A DNA stretch of 64,000 nucleotides from Wolfiporia cocos (GCA_029448655.1 JACCLO010000006.1:1364001-1428000), one strand, 5' to 3'; numbered from the stretch's first letter, positions 25,178 to 36,530 are shown. The notes: a model not told the origin generated them from the letters alone. Translations and numbers: made by a program.

Positions 25178-25914
25178 GCTCTGCGCCTTGCGCTGCACGA
25201 ATTGCGCTGACAACCACCATCCTGCCCATCCCTCATTGCTCTCACCTTGTCTCATCCGAAGGCCAGAAGTCGCGCTGACTGGGTCTCTTATCGTTATGTT
25301 CTCATACCCCTTCTCCTTCTCGCTCCGGGATGATCGGATTGATTCCGGTCCTACGATGCCATCGCGTCATGCCCCATTCTTGCAGTCCCCATCACTCAGG
25401 CTAGCGTATCTCTGCTGCATTCTTGTTATCTCAGGCCGCCCATTGCATGGGACTCGGTTGCGCCGGCCCTTCGTCTGCTTACCGGCACGCGTTGTACAAA
25501 GTTCACGTTCACGCTCGTCCTGCACCCCTTAAATCCATGCGCATCGCTGGCTAGAACTCGACCGCAGTATCATCGCTATGATATTTGTCTGTTGTTAAGT
25601 AGGTATAGTCGATGTATGGTATTTGCAATCTAGTTAGCTACAGCCTCTGTTATGGAGGTCGCCACCGGATATCCACTCTTTCCGCTAGGGTCGCTTATGC
25701 GGCCCATAAGGACATAACTCGCCGACTCCAGTAATGCGTGAGTGCTGGCCTAAGCTCCCGTCGCCGTTGCAAGACTAACTACAGTGAGCAGTTCACCGCC
25801 AATTACAAAACATCAATCATGAAAGCAAATGCAAGAACGACAGCTTCCCGGGACTATTATCCTTTCCCAGAAACTCAGATAGAGCGCAGTGTATATCACG
25901 ACCCGAAATCGATC
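25178..25914. other. intergenic, convergent 3' ends
   Basis: Downstream region between the plus-strand SH3 gene and the minus-strand coiled-coil gene. I see no gene in it. Confidence 0.5.
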
Positions 25915-26610
25915 TCAACGCCTTCCCCCATATTCGGCTTCCTCTTGTCGCAGGGCCTCTAGCTCTCTCCGCAGCTCATCTTGTTCGTCCGCGCCGAGCT
26001 CCTCAAACTCAAGCTGCTCACTGTCTGTATCGTCATCAACATTCATTTCCTCGTCTCGGCGCGCCTGGTCCTTCCACAGGGTCGTGCAGATCCGCCTCTT
26101 TGCCTCCATATGTCTCTTGAACCGAGTAAGGTGCTTCTGTGTCTTCCGCGACCTCAGGTGATGCGTAATCCTCATTCTCCATTTGGACATCTGCGCTCGT
26201 GCTCTCTTCGCTGACTTTGCCGTGCGGACTCTGAGCGACCTGCGTCGGTGCACCTCGGCCTCCTTCCGCAGCTCCTGCATCTCGTCTTGTAGCTCGGCCA
26301 GCTCGGCCTCGGTCACTGCGCGGTACTCGTCTTCTTCCTCGTGATTGTCGACTTCTTCGTCTGCTTTGAGCATCGCACTGCATGTGGAGTTTCATGAGTC
26401 TCTCGATGTGGCGTCGTCGTTCGGCCGGATAGCGACACACCTCATGGCTGTAGCTTCCATTCGCAGCTTGGCGAAATTGTTGCATATATTATCGAGTAGC
26501 ATCTGGTTCTCGGCTGCTTTGATAGGGTCCATAACGGCTCTGCCGTTTCGTTTCCTCATCCAGCCAGATGACCCCACTGATCCAGAATCGATGTCGCCCG
26601 AGCTGGTCAT
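25915..26610 (-). CDS. acidic coiled-coil protein, unknown
   Basis: Exons 26610-26441 and 26377-25915 (63 bp intron, GTGTGT to TGCAG) give 210 residues. It begins MTSSGDIDSGSVGSSGW, has MDPIKAAENQMLLDNICNNF, then an acidic helical stretch (TEAELAELQDEMQELRKEAE), a very basic middle (SLRVRTAKSAKRARAQMSKW) and a Glu-rich end. In the basic middle another frame reads as acidic, protein-like sequence (STSADVQMENEDYASPEVAE), so an indel or unseen splice is possible there. It shares a 250 bp divergent promoter with the ASA1 gene. I do not recognise the family. Confidence 0.55.
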
Positions 26611-26860
26611 GATGTGATTAGCTGCGGTGTGCGCTAGGCCTTCTTTGAGTATGTCAGAGGAGCAGACACACGATGTACAATAGATGGCTTGTAGTAGAAC
26701 AACGGCTGCGTGCACTTGGGTGCCCAGTGGCAGTGGCGTAGTGGCAAACGAGTGGCCAGCGCCGCGGCCACACCCAAGTTCAACAGTCACGCGTTTTGAT
26801 GCGATCAGCGCGCTGGCCCGATCGCGACGCGACGGCGCTACTCCCACTGAGCCAGCGACC

Positions 26861-28422
26861 ATGTCTTCTTCCAAGCCCCCTCCACCGACGCCCGCGCACA
26901 TCCTCAGGACACACACTGCGCAGGTTAATGTCCTCCACTTCTCGCGCGACAACGAGAGGCTCTACTCTGGCGATGCCGAGGGCGTCGTCGCAGTCACGTC
27001 GACTCGCACCCTGCGGTCATCGGCTGTCTGGAACGCGCACACAGACGGGATCCTTGGGGTGGAAGAGTGGGAAGAGTGCATCATTACGTCTGTACCACAC
27101 TGCATGCGCTTTGTGATGCGAATCTCCTGATACTGTGGGGCATCGAGCGCAGACACGGGCGAGACGACAAGCTGCACGTCTGGCAACGCGTTCAGGAGCC
27201 CGGTGCAAGCCTCGGACATTCCGCGGCCGTTCCGGGACTGCAGACGCCTAAGCTGCTGTACTCAATGGACGTGAATGCGCTGAACTACTGTAGATTTTCG
27301 CTTTTTCCGCTGCTTGACAATGAGGGCGGTGACGAGCGGCGCGCGCTCATCGCCCTCCCCAATCTCGTCGAATCGTCTTTGGTGTGTATCACGCAGGCTG
27401 GTTACTGACTACAGCATTGATGATATGGCTCCTGTGGGATAGGCAGATGTATGGACGCTCCCCGGAAGGCAGCGACTGCATGCCGCAATCGGCAAAGCAG
27501 GCCATCCAGAGACCTCCGCTGACGGTCGCGGGATCAACACCACAGGTATCGAGCACGCTCAGGTTGGTCCAGAAAGCAATGTCCGACTCATAGTGCCAAG
27601 GCATTATCATGTCTCTCCACCTTTTTCAAGTGCCACATCCTGAGGTCTCCGGCCGCTCGCAACTACGCATGCTGTGTGCGTATGAGAACGGCGGCGTCAC
27701 GGCGTACGCATACAAGCGGACAGACAAGGAGACGTCGGTGGAAGGGATAGGCTGGGAGACACTATGGAATGTCAAACTGCACGTTGAAACAGGTGAGGCT
27801 CTCTCCTGTATGCCGGCGGTGAGCACCTATACACGATGCTGCAGTGATGGCCATGGCGGTCTCGCGCGATAACAAACTCGCTCTGACCGTCTCAGCCGAT
27901 CATTTGATTGGGAGATACGACATCCAGGTGAGTCCCACAGCGCGCCTCGATCGGATGCCTTTCGACGATGTGCAGGCCGCCGAGAATGCAGAAAACTCGC
28001 AAGCGGTGTGTACGGTTCACAGGACCAAGCACCCCGGGAACGCCTCTATTACGATCAGAGACGACGGCCGAGTCTGTGCCGTCGGCGGTTGGGACGGAAA
28101 GTATGTCGCCCCTTTATCGAGTTATCTGAGTGAGCGCTATATGCATTTCACGCTCAGGATCCGGCTCTATTCCACGAAAACGCTGAAAACGCTGGGAACT
28201 CTTGATTATCACAAGAAGAGCTGCCAGACGCTCGCATTTGCGCGATCGGACCCATCCGTATCCAACGAATTGACAGGAACGATTGACGATGTCGGCGATA
28301 GCGACGACGACTTTGGAGAAGAAGAGCGGCGAGAGAGGTCGCGCTGGCTGGCTGCGGGAGGCCAGGATAACCGGGTCTGGATATGGCCACTCATCAGCTT
28401 TGACAACACAACAAAATCATGA
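26861..28422 (+). CDS. ASA1: ASTRA-associated protein 1, WD40 repeat protein
   Basis: Seven exons (26861-27087, 27153-27381, 27443-27545, 27601-27792, 27845-27927, 27976-28100, 28158-28422) join in phase to 407 residues. WD40-type blades are visible: HTAQVNVLHFSRDNERLYSG, HGRDDKLHVWQ, VMAMAVSRDNKLALTVSADH, VGGWDGKIRLYS, and C-terminal WLAAGGQDNRVWIWPLI. The segments GIIMSLHLFQ, LCAYENGGV and GWDGKIRLYS are typical of the Asa1/GNB1L family. Asa1 is a subunit of the ASTRA complex, which with Tel2-Tti1-Tti2 helps mature PIKK kinases. Introns are 48-65 bp; that at 27928-27975 has no stop and is a multiple of three, so it might be retained. Confidence 0.85.
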
Positions 28423-29113
28423 CATGTAGGAACGCATGGACCTTCCTCCTTGACAGTATCTGGCTGATTAGTCCCAGCCACATAGAATACTCGCTACACA
28501 ATCAATAGTAATCTACTTGTCATAGCTTGAGATATAGGGACATATGACACGTTCCGTTACGATCACGTGTGTGCGTGACACTTCGCGACAGTTGTGCACT
28601 GCTATGATGTTCCCTATGTAGCTCCCGCCCTCCGACAGATCAAACAGGATATTTGTCACGATATAGATCCGCCCTCATACATCCTGTCGCTCTCGGTGTT
28701 TTTGAATGTTTTCACTCCCGGTGAGCTGCTCGATCTGCCCAATTAGGTCGTTCCGCGCGGATGCTGAAGCCACAATTAACCGGCGATTCGCAGCGATGCC
28801 TAGTGCGAGCTACCGCCGCTTCTGAGTCTCAGTGAAATGATCCATACCAGAAAGCTGCTCCAATCTGTGGATCCAGCCCATGCTCATCTCCAGGGATGGA
28901 AGTCCCGTAAATGCATCAGCTTGCAAGGAATTCCTGTCATGGCTTCCTAGGGGGATTTGCTCCATAAAAAGATATGATCTGTGTTCAGGGAAATGTAGCG
29001 CACCTCTCTCCGGCGCATAGGCCATGTGCAGCACGCGCACTGCTGGCCCACTGACCTCGCCACCATGATACACACTTGAATCACAGAGTCGTGCATTAGC
29101 ATGAATCCTCAGA
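28423..29113. other. intergenic, no gene seen
   Basis: A minus-strand frame over 28810-29166 (containing LEMSMGWIHRLEQLSGMDHF) overlaps the protease promoter and lacks known motifs; I treat it as chance or remnant. Nothing else is supportable here. Confidence 0.4.
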
Positions 29114-29120
29114 TATAAAA
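29114..29120 (+). promoter_or_regulatory. TATA box of aspartic protease gene
   Basis: TATAAAA lies 83 bases upstream of the ATG at 29197. Confidence 0.6.
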
Positions 29121-29196
29121 GATGCACGACGTGCAGTCTAACGACAAGCCACGTCGCTTCTTTCACTGCAGCTTCAAGCCCTTGCGGTCGTCAACG

Positions 29197-30723
29197 ATGT
29201 TCTGCAAAGCTTCTATGATCACCGTCACCCTGGCATTGATGGCCTCTGCATCCCCACTCACGAAGGATACCGGCATCAAGATTCCCCTAGAGAAGAGACA
29301 CTCGCTCACCAAGCCCGATGGTTTTGCTGACCTCGACGCACTTGTGGCAGAGGCCGCGCGAGTGCAGAAGTAAGGCCGTTCAGTATCACTTTGGAGGCTA
29401 AGTTGATTGTTCATCACGCTTTATCACTTCTAGCAAACACCGCGGAAACCTGCTGACAATCGACCGCAAGATCGGCCTCGAAAACTACCACAAGAGCGCT
29501 CACATCCCGCCTGCCGCAACTATCCCCGAGGCCCACGCCAAGCGCCAGGCGGAGGGATTGACCGACCAGAACTCGAAGGAGTGGACTGGCACAATCTCGA
29601 TCGGCAGCCCTGCGCAAGAGTTTACCATCGACTTCGACACGGGATCTTCCGACCTCTGGGTCCCCTCCGCCAGCTGCAACGGTTGCGAATCGCCGAACTC
29701 CTACGACCCAGAGGCTTCGTCCACCAGCGAGACGAAGAGTGGCACATTCCAGATTGGCTATGGAGATGGGTCCACCGCTTCTGGTCCTATCTACGCGGAC
29801 AGTGGTACGTGCAGTGTTGACTGGATCTCCCGTCAACTCCATGCTGATATATAACATGCCACTCGCAGTCGACGTAGCTGGTATCACCGTTCAAGATCAG
29901 ACGTTCTCCGCCGTCACGAGCGAGACAGGTAACCTCGTTGGTGGCCCCAATGATGGTTTGATGGGACTTGCACTCCCTAATCTATCGCAGCTCGACGCTG
30001 TGGGTATCCCGCATCTGCTCCGCATATACTTGCTCACATTGTCTCAGGATCCCTTCTTTTACACGGCGATCTCTCAGAACGCCGTCCCGCAAGGTGTCTT
30101 CGGCTTCTACCTCGCGCCTAGTGGCTCTGAGCTCTACCTCGGTGGGACGGACTCTTCCTACTACTCCGGCGATATCGAATACCACGATCTCGTCTCGTCC
30201 GCTGGATTCTGGCAGATTGGCGGCGCGAGCGTAGCGGTGAATGGCGAGACGGCGCTTTCCGGCTTCGAGACGATCATCGACAGTGGGACGACGCTGATGT
30301 ACGGTCCCCCCGATGCTGTCGAGCAGCTGTTCGGTAAGATGGACGGGGCAGTCTCCGTGGGCGAGGGCTTGTATGCCTTGCCGTGCGACTCGTTCCCGAC
30401 GCTTTCGTTCAACTGGGGCGGCAGCGACTTTGAGATCCCTCCCGAGACGTGAGTTGCAGATTGCATCTGCTCGCCAAGTCGTCTAACGGTACGTAAATAG
30501 TCTGAACTTCGGCAAGGTCGGCGAAGGATACTGTGTGGCTGGTCTTGGCGGCAAGGACCTCGGCTTTGGTGACGATGTCTGGCTGCTCGGCGATATGTGA
30601 GTTCTCTGAGTTTGGTGCTGTCAGAGAGCTAACGTATCGGCCCATTGTACTAGTCTGATGCGCAGTGTTTATACCGCATTCTCCGTTGATCAGAATGCAG
30701 TCGGTTTTGCGGCTTTGGCTTAG
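29197..30723 (+). CDS. secreted A1 aspartic protease (polyporopepsin-like)
   Basis: Exons 29197-29369, 29434-29804, 29869-29999, 30048-30448, 30501-30596 and 30654-30723 join in phase to 413 residues. A signal peptide (MFCKASMITVTLALMASASP) is followed by a propeptide that probably ends after the dibasic KR in EAHAKRQAEG. Catalytic motifs are FTIDFDTGSSDLWVPS and ETIIDSGTTLMYGPP, with the flap Tyr in IGYGDGSTASG and NDGLMGLA between. The third intron (30000-30047, 48 bp) has no stop, but removing it restores the usual LSQL-DPFFYTAISQ spacing. Pepsin-like fungal enzymes cut proteins outside the cell at acid pH. The gene's 3' end is copied at 59.8 kb. Confidence 0.92.
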
Positions 30724-30989
30724 ACTCTATTGTGTTAAATCGATTGCTGCGCGCTAGCTATTTCTGTCGGTTGTAACGTCAACAGCTACTTATATATTGG
30801 CATCGATGAATTGCATCCGCTTTAAAATCAGACAGAGATCGCACCGAATGTGTCAACAGCGCTGCCGAACAATGCGGAGACGGTGCATTCACACAGGCAG
30901 AGCAACGACTAATTACATGTGCAGAACGGGTACTACAAGAGTTCGAGACATCAGAATTACACATCTAGGGCTCGCGGCTCATCGCCAGC

Positions 30990-31976
30990 TCACACTTGGG
31001 CGCACGTTAGTTTCCCCGTCCGCGCGCAGTCATCGAATCCACCAGCGCACGGACAGGCACTTATGCCGAGGGCCGCATGAAGGCCTGCGCCAGGACCGTA
31101 TAATCCGGCCCTTACCTCGGGTCACCTAGCCACCCTATTCAGTGTGCAGAGTGGCCAGGCGGACGCAAGGGCCTAGTAACGAGTGACGGATTGCTTAACC
31201 CCCGGCGCCCAATCTTCCAGCACCGATGGCTCGTCGACAAGTTAACAAACCCTTGCGCCGGTGGACGCCCTGGTCATTCGATGGTCTGCGACGGCTCATC
31301 TTCACTGAGCCTCGAGTGCGCAGGACCACGCCACCGTCCGACGGAGCATCCATCGCGAACTAGGATGCCCCGTCGCGCGCTCACCCGTTTGGGCTGTCAT
31401 GTTCCAGCCGAATACCCTGCACCTGCGAGCAGGTACGGCGGCGACAAGCCCGGGTGGCTCGGCTCCAGGAGTGTCTTCTCGCTGTCCCATGTCAGGTCAG
31501 CGACGTACGGTGGTGCGAACGCAAAAGGACATACCTGGAGTACGATGAACTGCGGGCCTCTTGTTAGCCACAACTGGAGTCGTCGGTTGGGCCAGGTAAG
31601 AATCATGAATACATCACACAAGGTCGTGCTCACCCGGTGGACAGGTTCCCCTCACTGTCTTCGTCGACAAGGGCATTTTCACCTTTGTCGGCACAGTTTC
31701 TTCAAGGTTTGTGTTGTCTCCAACTCTCGATGGTTCATCGTCCTATATCTGGACAGGATGATGTTAGAATGAACCAGCAGGGGTATACCACCGCTCCACG
31801 GTTTCTAACAGACGATCCATCAAGGCGGCGACCGCTAAATCGACGTGCGCTGAGTCAAATTCATACGATATGGTCAGATAGAACTCACTAAGCATAGATC
31901 GAGTGCACGCCATTCCCACCGACGGCATACACCAGGCATCCTTTGCTAGATGGCCTGTAATGACATCTGTGGTCAT
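30990..31976 (-). CDS. unknown multi-exon gene family, left-arm copy
   Basis: Minus-strand gene downstream of a TATAAG box at 32110-32105. It opens MTTDVITGHLAKDAWCMPSV, then after an intron VDLAVAALMDRLLETVERWY, NTNLEETVPTKVKMPLSTKT, FIVLQ, GLVAAVPARRCRVFGWNMTA and a last exon with VLEDWAP and the Cys-containing GKLTCA-type end. Exon boundaries are supported by comparison with the diverged copy at 58.1-59.7 kb. Exact splicing was not settled, and breaks may exist in the 3' half. Tail-to-tail with the protease gene. No family recognised; not an obvious transposon protein. Confidence 0.4.
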
Positions 31977-32581
31977 AACATTCGAACGCGAAACAGGCGG
32001 AACGACGACAGACGACCGTCAGCGGTGCAGGCGGGGCGACAGAGGGACCAAAGGGAGAAGGACCTACCGGTTGTGAGCTGAGGAGGATCGCCCCTCGGAG
32101 CGGGCTTATATGCCAATTGCCCATGTCGGGGTTTCGCTTGATCTCTTATCGGTTACAGCCTCTAGCACCATCGTTTGTGGACGTACCGCACACCGCTTCT
32201 TCTTTTACGATATAGCATGTGGAATTTTCGCAAGCGATGATGCTCAAAATATTAGTAATTGCGGCGGATCAGGAGGGAGGGAGGGCAGGATTAGACGTGT
32301 TTACCTCGTGCCGGTCCTGGATATCCGCCGCCACTTGGTGTAGCGTCACCACTTGCGCGAGGTAAGAATTTACTTGATAGGCTCAGGTTCGTCATGCATT
32401 GTACTTCAGAAGTCTTATTAAGCTTATACGAGTCTCATGAAGATCCATGGACGGGATCGACGGGGATCTCTTATGGATGGTCGCAAGGAGAAACGGTCAA
32501 GAGCTGAGCGCTCAACGCGTCGCGATGGTCACGTGTCTGTGATTGCCGTGACCTGACGCGTTCTATCTCGATGTTCTAGCT

Positions 32582-32589
32582 TGCCTCCG
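32582..32589. repeat. KDZ target site duplication, left
   Basis: TGCCTCCG, repeated at 53660-53667 directly outside the right terminal repeat. The neighbouring host bases TTCTAGCT (left) and TCGTACGC (right) are joined across a single TGCCTCCG in the empty site. Confidence 0.93.
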
Positions 32590-33762
32590 CACCTGTACAT
32601 TACCCAATCGATAGCTAATTAGCTTGGCCTACACGTGAGGCGCGCATAGCCAGTTAGCTTACAATTCGCGTTCAAGGCGTGCTGCCAGTTTCCTCCTGAG
32701 GTAGCCTGAGAAATTACCTTTTATAACAACATGTACTGTGAGCGCTGCCGACGGGGCGCTGCCGGCTCGGCACAGGATTCCCGCGCCCAACGACGCGCGC
32801 GCGCCCTTCGGCGCCTCGCCGCCGCCGTCGCGCACGATGAGCGCGGCTCCTACCTCAATACTCGGCCTTTTCGCACGGTTCTTTCTACGTTACTAGGTTA
32901 ATAGATAGTCTGAATACGATTATGACAACGATTTGCGTAATATATGAGGTCTTTGGGGTGGATTGACGGGCGAATCCTTGGATGACGCGGGACGGGCGGC
33001 CCGAGGCACGTGCAGCCTGGCGCGCGCCTCTCCTAGCGGCTGTCAGCGCCTAATGAGCCGCGCGCCGCGCGCCCGGGGAAGCGCCCTATCGCGCCTGGGG
33101 AAGCGCCCTGCCGCCGCCGCAGCGCACGATGAGCACGGGTCCCGCGTCGACGGCAATCATTTCACGCGAATTTTTTTGCTTTCTATAGTTCTCAAACGTT
33201 ATAGATTCAATTGTAGAAATTAAATTCGAATAGAACTGATATTTGGGATGGATGGGTGGCCGGTTTGTGGATGACGCGCGCCCTGGAGCACGTGCACCGC
33301 TCGGCGCCTGCGCCCTCCAGTGGCTGTTGGCGCCTAGTGATCGGCGCAGATGGCGCGCGTCTATCTTATCGGCTCAAGATGGCTCAGCAAACCTTCGTAT
33401 GCCGAGTGTTCTCTTGCTCACCTTAGCTTTCCGATGGCTCTAATGATAAAATCCAAGCTGTCATCGAATCTGGTGTCCTCTGACACCAGCTATCTCTTCA
33501 GGTGCGTTTTCTAACTCAGCTTACCATATCTTATCTAACGGGCGCTCCGTCCGATCTCCCATCCATCCCTCGACCTCAGTACAAACACCAGCACTCCTAG
33601 TACGCCCAACTGGCGTGCTCTCTACGCGTCTTCGAAGACAGCGATTATTACCTACCACAGTCCTACGTCGACCGCAAGTTCAAGTTCAAGTGCGTATTTT
33701 AATTCAGCTTACCATATCTTATCTAACGGGCGCTCTGCTCAATCTCCGATGCATCCCTCGAC
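32590..33762 (+). repeat. KDZ left terminal inverted repeat
   Basis: Reads the same as the complement of 52487-53659 with no indel; I noticed one mismatch (33741 A against G). Paired coordinates sum to 86249 throughout. GC-rich blocks (GCGCCGCGCGCCCGGGG) sit in the middle, and subterminal repeats with transposase-derived pieces in the inner third. The repeat is broken at 33762 by the LTR retrotransposon and resumes at 43755. Confidence 0.92.
33601..33675. repeat. transposase-derived 75 bp chimera, left copy
   Basis: Mirror of 52574-52648 in the left terminal repeat. In this orientation it reads as coding sense: codons for PNWRALYA fused to codons for VFEDSDYYLPQSYVDR of the transposase. Confidence 0.9.
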
Positions 33763-34461
33763 TGTCACAGATTTGGGACATGCCACTATTTTTCCCGTAT
33801 TTTTACCTATTTATCTGGTATTTCTACGACCTTGTAGACATTTACGCTGCCAAGCGCTCGTCTACACGTACACGCAAACAAACAACACGTACACAACGCG
33901 GTATACGTCCACCTGTCATAACAACACGTACATAACACGTTTGTACGCGTCAATGACTCAGCGGACTAACCTCCGGTGTCACGCGCCTTACTCATATCCC
34001 GGTACTGGGCTATGTCAGTACAATTGGATAAGCGGCCCGCTCGTTATCACATGCCAATGCCCTCACGATTACTCATATTCCGATACCGGTATATAAGAAT
34101 CACATGCATGGCTTACTAACGTAGCTACAGCCACTTCCACAACATGGACCTACGGTCCAAACAAACGATCTTACTGGTGCGGCCATTACCGGCGCACATG
34201 GTCTATTGTAGTTTACGACTTAACCATATTAGTTATGTCTGCGCACAGACCACCTTCATGTTTGGCTCCCTTACCGGTAACCAAACAAAGCATGTATATA
34301 AGTAGGGCTATCACTGCGGATAAGCCTTAGATTTGTTCTCTGCATTCGCACAGTTACATATCATCTCTGCTTGCGCCCACTAGCCTCCTCACCAACCTCC
34401 AGCAACTCCTTCAAGTCGCTTATAAGGTTATAGTGTGAGTCCCACAGTCTAGTCTGTGTCA
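33763..34461 (+). repeat. 5' LTR
   Basis: 699 bp, TG...CA. A TATATAA box at 34295-34301 lies 34 bases before AGATTTGTTCT (34329-34339), the probable first bases of the transcript. Confidence 0.95.
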
Positions 34462-34463
34462 TA

Positions 34464-34474
34464 AGAACAAATCT
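34464..34474 (+). promoter_or_regulatory. self-priming primer binding site (Tf1 type)
   Basis: AGAACAAATCT, two bases after the 5' LTR, is the exact complement of AGATTTGTTCT at the predicted transcript start in R. No TGG-starting tRNA-complementary site is present. In Tf1/sushi elements the first 11 bases of the RNA fold back on such a site to prime reverse transcription; the 11-base length matches. Confidence 0.8.
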
Positions 34475-35459
34475 CCCCCCTACCCCCACCCTTGCGCTTG
34501 CGCTTGGGTCTGGGTTTCTATCCTACAGGGGCTATTACTTGTTGCTGCGCACATCCTTTTCTGCCTGACAAGGCGATTAGGGTGATAGTTGAGATCTGGG
34601 GGATACATCGCCATCCTCGGCAGAGGATTGGCAACCAGGGAAGCCACACCGCCTTTTTAGGCAGGAGGCCTACCTAACCCGGACTCCAGGGTCAAGGAGA
34701 CATGGTCCTCGCTGACAAGCTTGGACTATGCGCGGTTAAGACCCGCCTGTGGAGAAAAAGGGACGGTCTGCCTGTGTGCGCCCAACCCCCTGTCATGGCA
34801 AGCGTTGTTCAGCGCCCCATCACTATCCACAGGGTCATCATTATGATGGCATGGGAATTTTCCAAAGCCGCCTCCCAGGCGTAAGGGACCTGCTTTGAAC
34901 CCGTTATGGGAAAAGCAGTGAGGGGGATCATCTTCGGATAATCCTGCCAAAGGACAAGTGCGGTAGCCACAAAACATAAGTCCTCCGGGCAGTTCGGCGT
35001 GCACGTCATGGGGTCAAATAGGGCAAAGGGGTACACTTGCGCGCCTTAGGGCTAATCCACTTACCTGTGGACGCGATGGTATTCCAATGTCCTGAAAAAG
35101 TCCCCGTGATAGTCTGTAGACGGCAACCTCATTGTTGAAGCATGGACAGGCTAAGGGGTGTAAAATCCCAGCCACTTTCCGGCATCGTCCCTCCGGGGCG
35201 GTGTCGTGTATCCGAATCCCAATCATCTGACCCAGGAACCGGCCTGGCAGTCAGCAACTCTACCCCTGGAGTCGGCGCCTCTGACCGTTAGGGTCATGCG
35301 AATATCCGCGCCGTCTGGGCACAGGGTTTGCGCGCAACATAAGAGTAATTATGCCCCGTAGTACACCTTCTTTGCTCCTGAAAAGGAGTCCACTACCCTA
35401 CCTTACATAATCCCTTTTATTCCTGTTCTTGGACGTATCACTGGGAAACTTCGTTTCTC

Positions 35460-36026
35460 ATGAAGGCTGCACTTTCTAGAATCATGCCCCGCGTTACCCG
35501 TCGCACCCGTGGCTCCTCCACTGCCCCTTACGTTAAGCCGGCGAAGCGGTCTCTTCTCAGCCGCATCGACACCGCCGACATTCCTCGGGCAGAGGACGTC
35601 ACCTACACCCTTCCTGTAAAGGAAGATTACACTGGGAAACTCCATCTTTGGGAGATTCCCGTCCACATGCCAAAGCACATTGCTGAGGCTGGGAAACCCG
35701 CTCCTCGACCTCCCAAACCAGTTCCGCTCGCTAAGCGTATCTGGACAGAGGAAGAGAAGCTAGCGCAATCCATTACCGCCATGGAAAATCTCATCGAACT
35801 CCGCGAACTCAACAAGCTCAAGCTCGCCCGCGATAAGCTGAATAAGCGAATCGCCGCCAAACAAGCCGCCAAGGAAGCCAAGCAAGCAGCTTCTTCACTG
35901 GCCCTCCGTCTCTCCAGCCCGACGGCCGGACCTTCTGTTCCGACCAACCACAAGATTCTCGACCCTTCCCTCGTCTTCGGGAAGAAGAAGCCTCTCAAGC
36001 ATGCGATCAAGTTATTCCCATGCTAG
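35460..36026 (+). CDS. retrotransposon small ORF 1, unknown
   Basis: 188 residues, basic and rich in Lys, Ala and Pro: TRRTRGSSTAPYVKPAKRSL at the start, a charged helix (LIELRELNKLKLARDKLNKR) in the middle and LVFGKKKPLKHAIKLF at the end. No known domain. Lies upstream of gag in a long leader, where most Ty3/gypsy elements have no coding frame. Overlaps the next frame by seven bases (ATGCTAG). Codon use resembles gag, and the intact length suggests that it is real. Confidence 0.5.
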   Translation: MKAALSRIMPRVTRRTRGSSTAPYVKPAKRSLLSRIDTADIPRAEDVTYTLPVKEDYTGKLHLWEIPVHMPKHIAEAGKPAPRPPKPVPLAKRIWTEEEKLAQSITAMENLIELRELNKLKLARDKLNKRIAAKQAAKEAKQAASSLALRLSSPTAGPSVPTNHKILDPSLVFGKKKPLKHAIKLFPC

Positions 36027-36382
36027 AAGGCACTCTCACTCGCCTCACTCCTCTCGCCAACCACCCCCCTAATTACCCAGGCTTCCATATGGAAAACGAC
36101 ATGCGTTTCCATACTATGGTAGTAGAATTGGAGGATCTGGTGGATAACGTAAAGGATAGAGCGAGACGGGGGAGGATCACCAATAGAGACTGGAGAATTA
36201 TGAAAAAGTATTGCAAACAGCTCGGCAATATTTCCTTTTTGGATTGGCGTACGGACTTGGCTCGTATCGTAGCAGAATGCGTAGCGCTACAAATTACTTT
36301 TGCCTTCGGTGTAACACCACCTGACAAGGTGGCAGGGCCCTCAACTACTTCGGTAGAAGAGGATATACTCGCGATTGTATAG
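36020..36382 (+). CDS. retrotransposon small ORF 2, unknown
   Basis: 120 residues: HMENDMRFHTMVVELEDLVD, ITNRDWRIMKKYCKQLGNIS and a hydrophobic IVAECVALQITFAF. Starts inside the stop region of the preceding frame, an arrangement that would suit termination-reinitiation. No domain recognised. Confidence 0.45.
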   Translation: MLEGTLTRLTPLANHPPNYPGFHMENDMRFHTMVVELEDLVDNVKDRARRGRITNRDWRIMKKYCKQLGNISFLDWRTDLARIVAECVALQITFAFGVTPPDKVAGPSTTSVEEDILAIV

Positions 36383-36530
36383 TAGAAATACTATCATCTT
36401 TTAACTCTGAAATAGAGTGCGAGTGTGATCTATAACGAAAGTCGCAGCTTTCAAAACCCAATCCCTTCTTAAGAATCTAAGACAATGAGTAACCGGAAAC
36501 TAACATTCGTCACAAACAGATTCACAAAAA

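Larger units (their letters stand above)
30677..32589. repeat. outer left arm of inverted segmental duplication
   Basis: From about 30890 to 32589 this segment matches the reverse complement of 57543-59815, including the promoter stretch at 32100-32340 (matching 57810-58110) and the ATTGCCGTGACCTGACGCG block next to the KDZ insertion. The match is clear but diverged, with indels. The first part (30677 to about 31250) also matches 59829-60400 in direct orientation. Confidence 0.8.

Noticed and set aside
29805..29868. A frame reading from 29739 through this interval as an alternative protease start
   Set aside because: It is the tail of exon 2 in the wrong frame plus intron 2 read through; splicing at 29804/29869 restores the conserved YADSVDVAGITV run.
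32963..33443. Short frames in both KDZ terminal repeats
   Set aside because: Mirrored exactly because the repeats are identical; GC-rich and without motif or conservation evidence beyond the repeat itself.
33749..34096. Frames inside both LTRs containing YLVFLRPCRHLRCQA
   Set aside because: Present identically in both LTRs, in promoter and U3 sequence, with no protein-like features.
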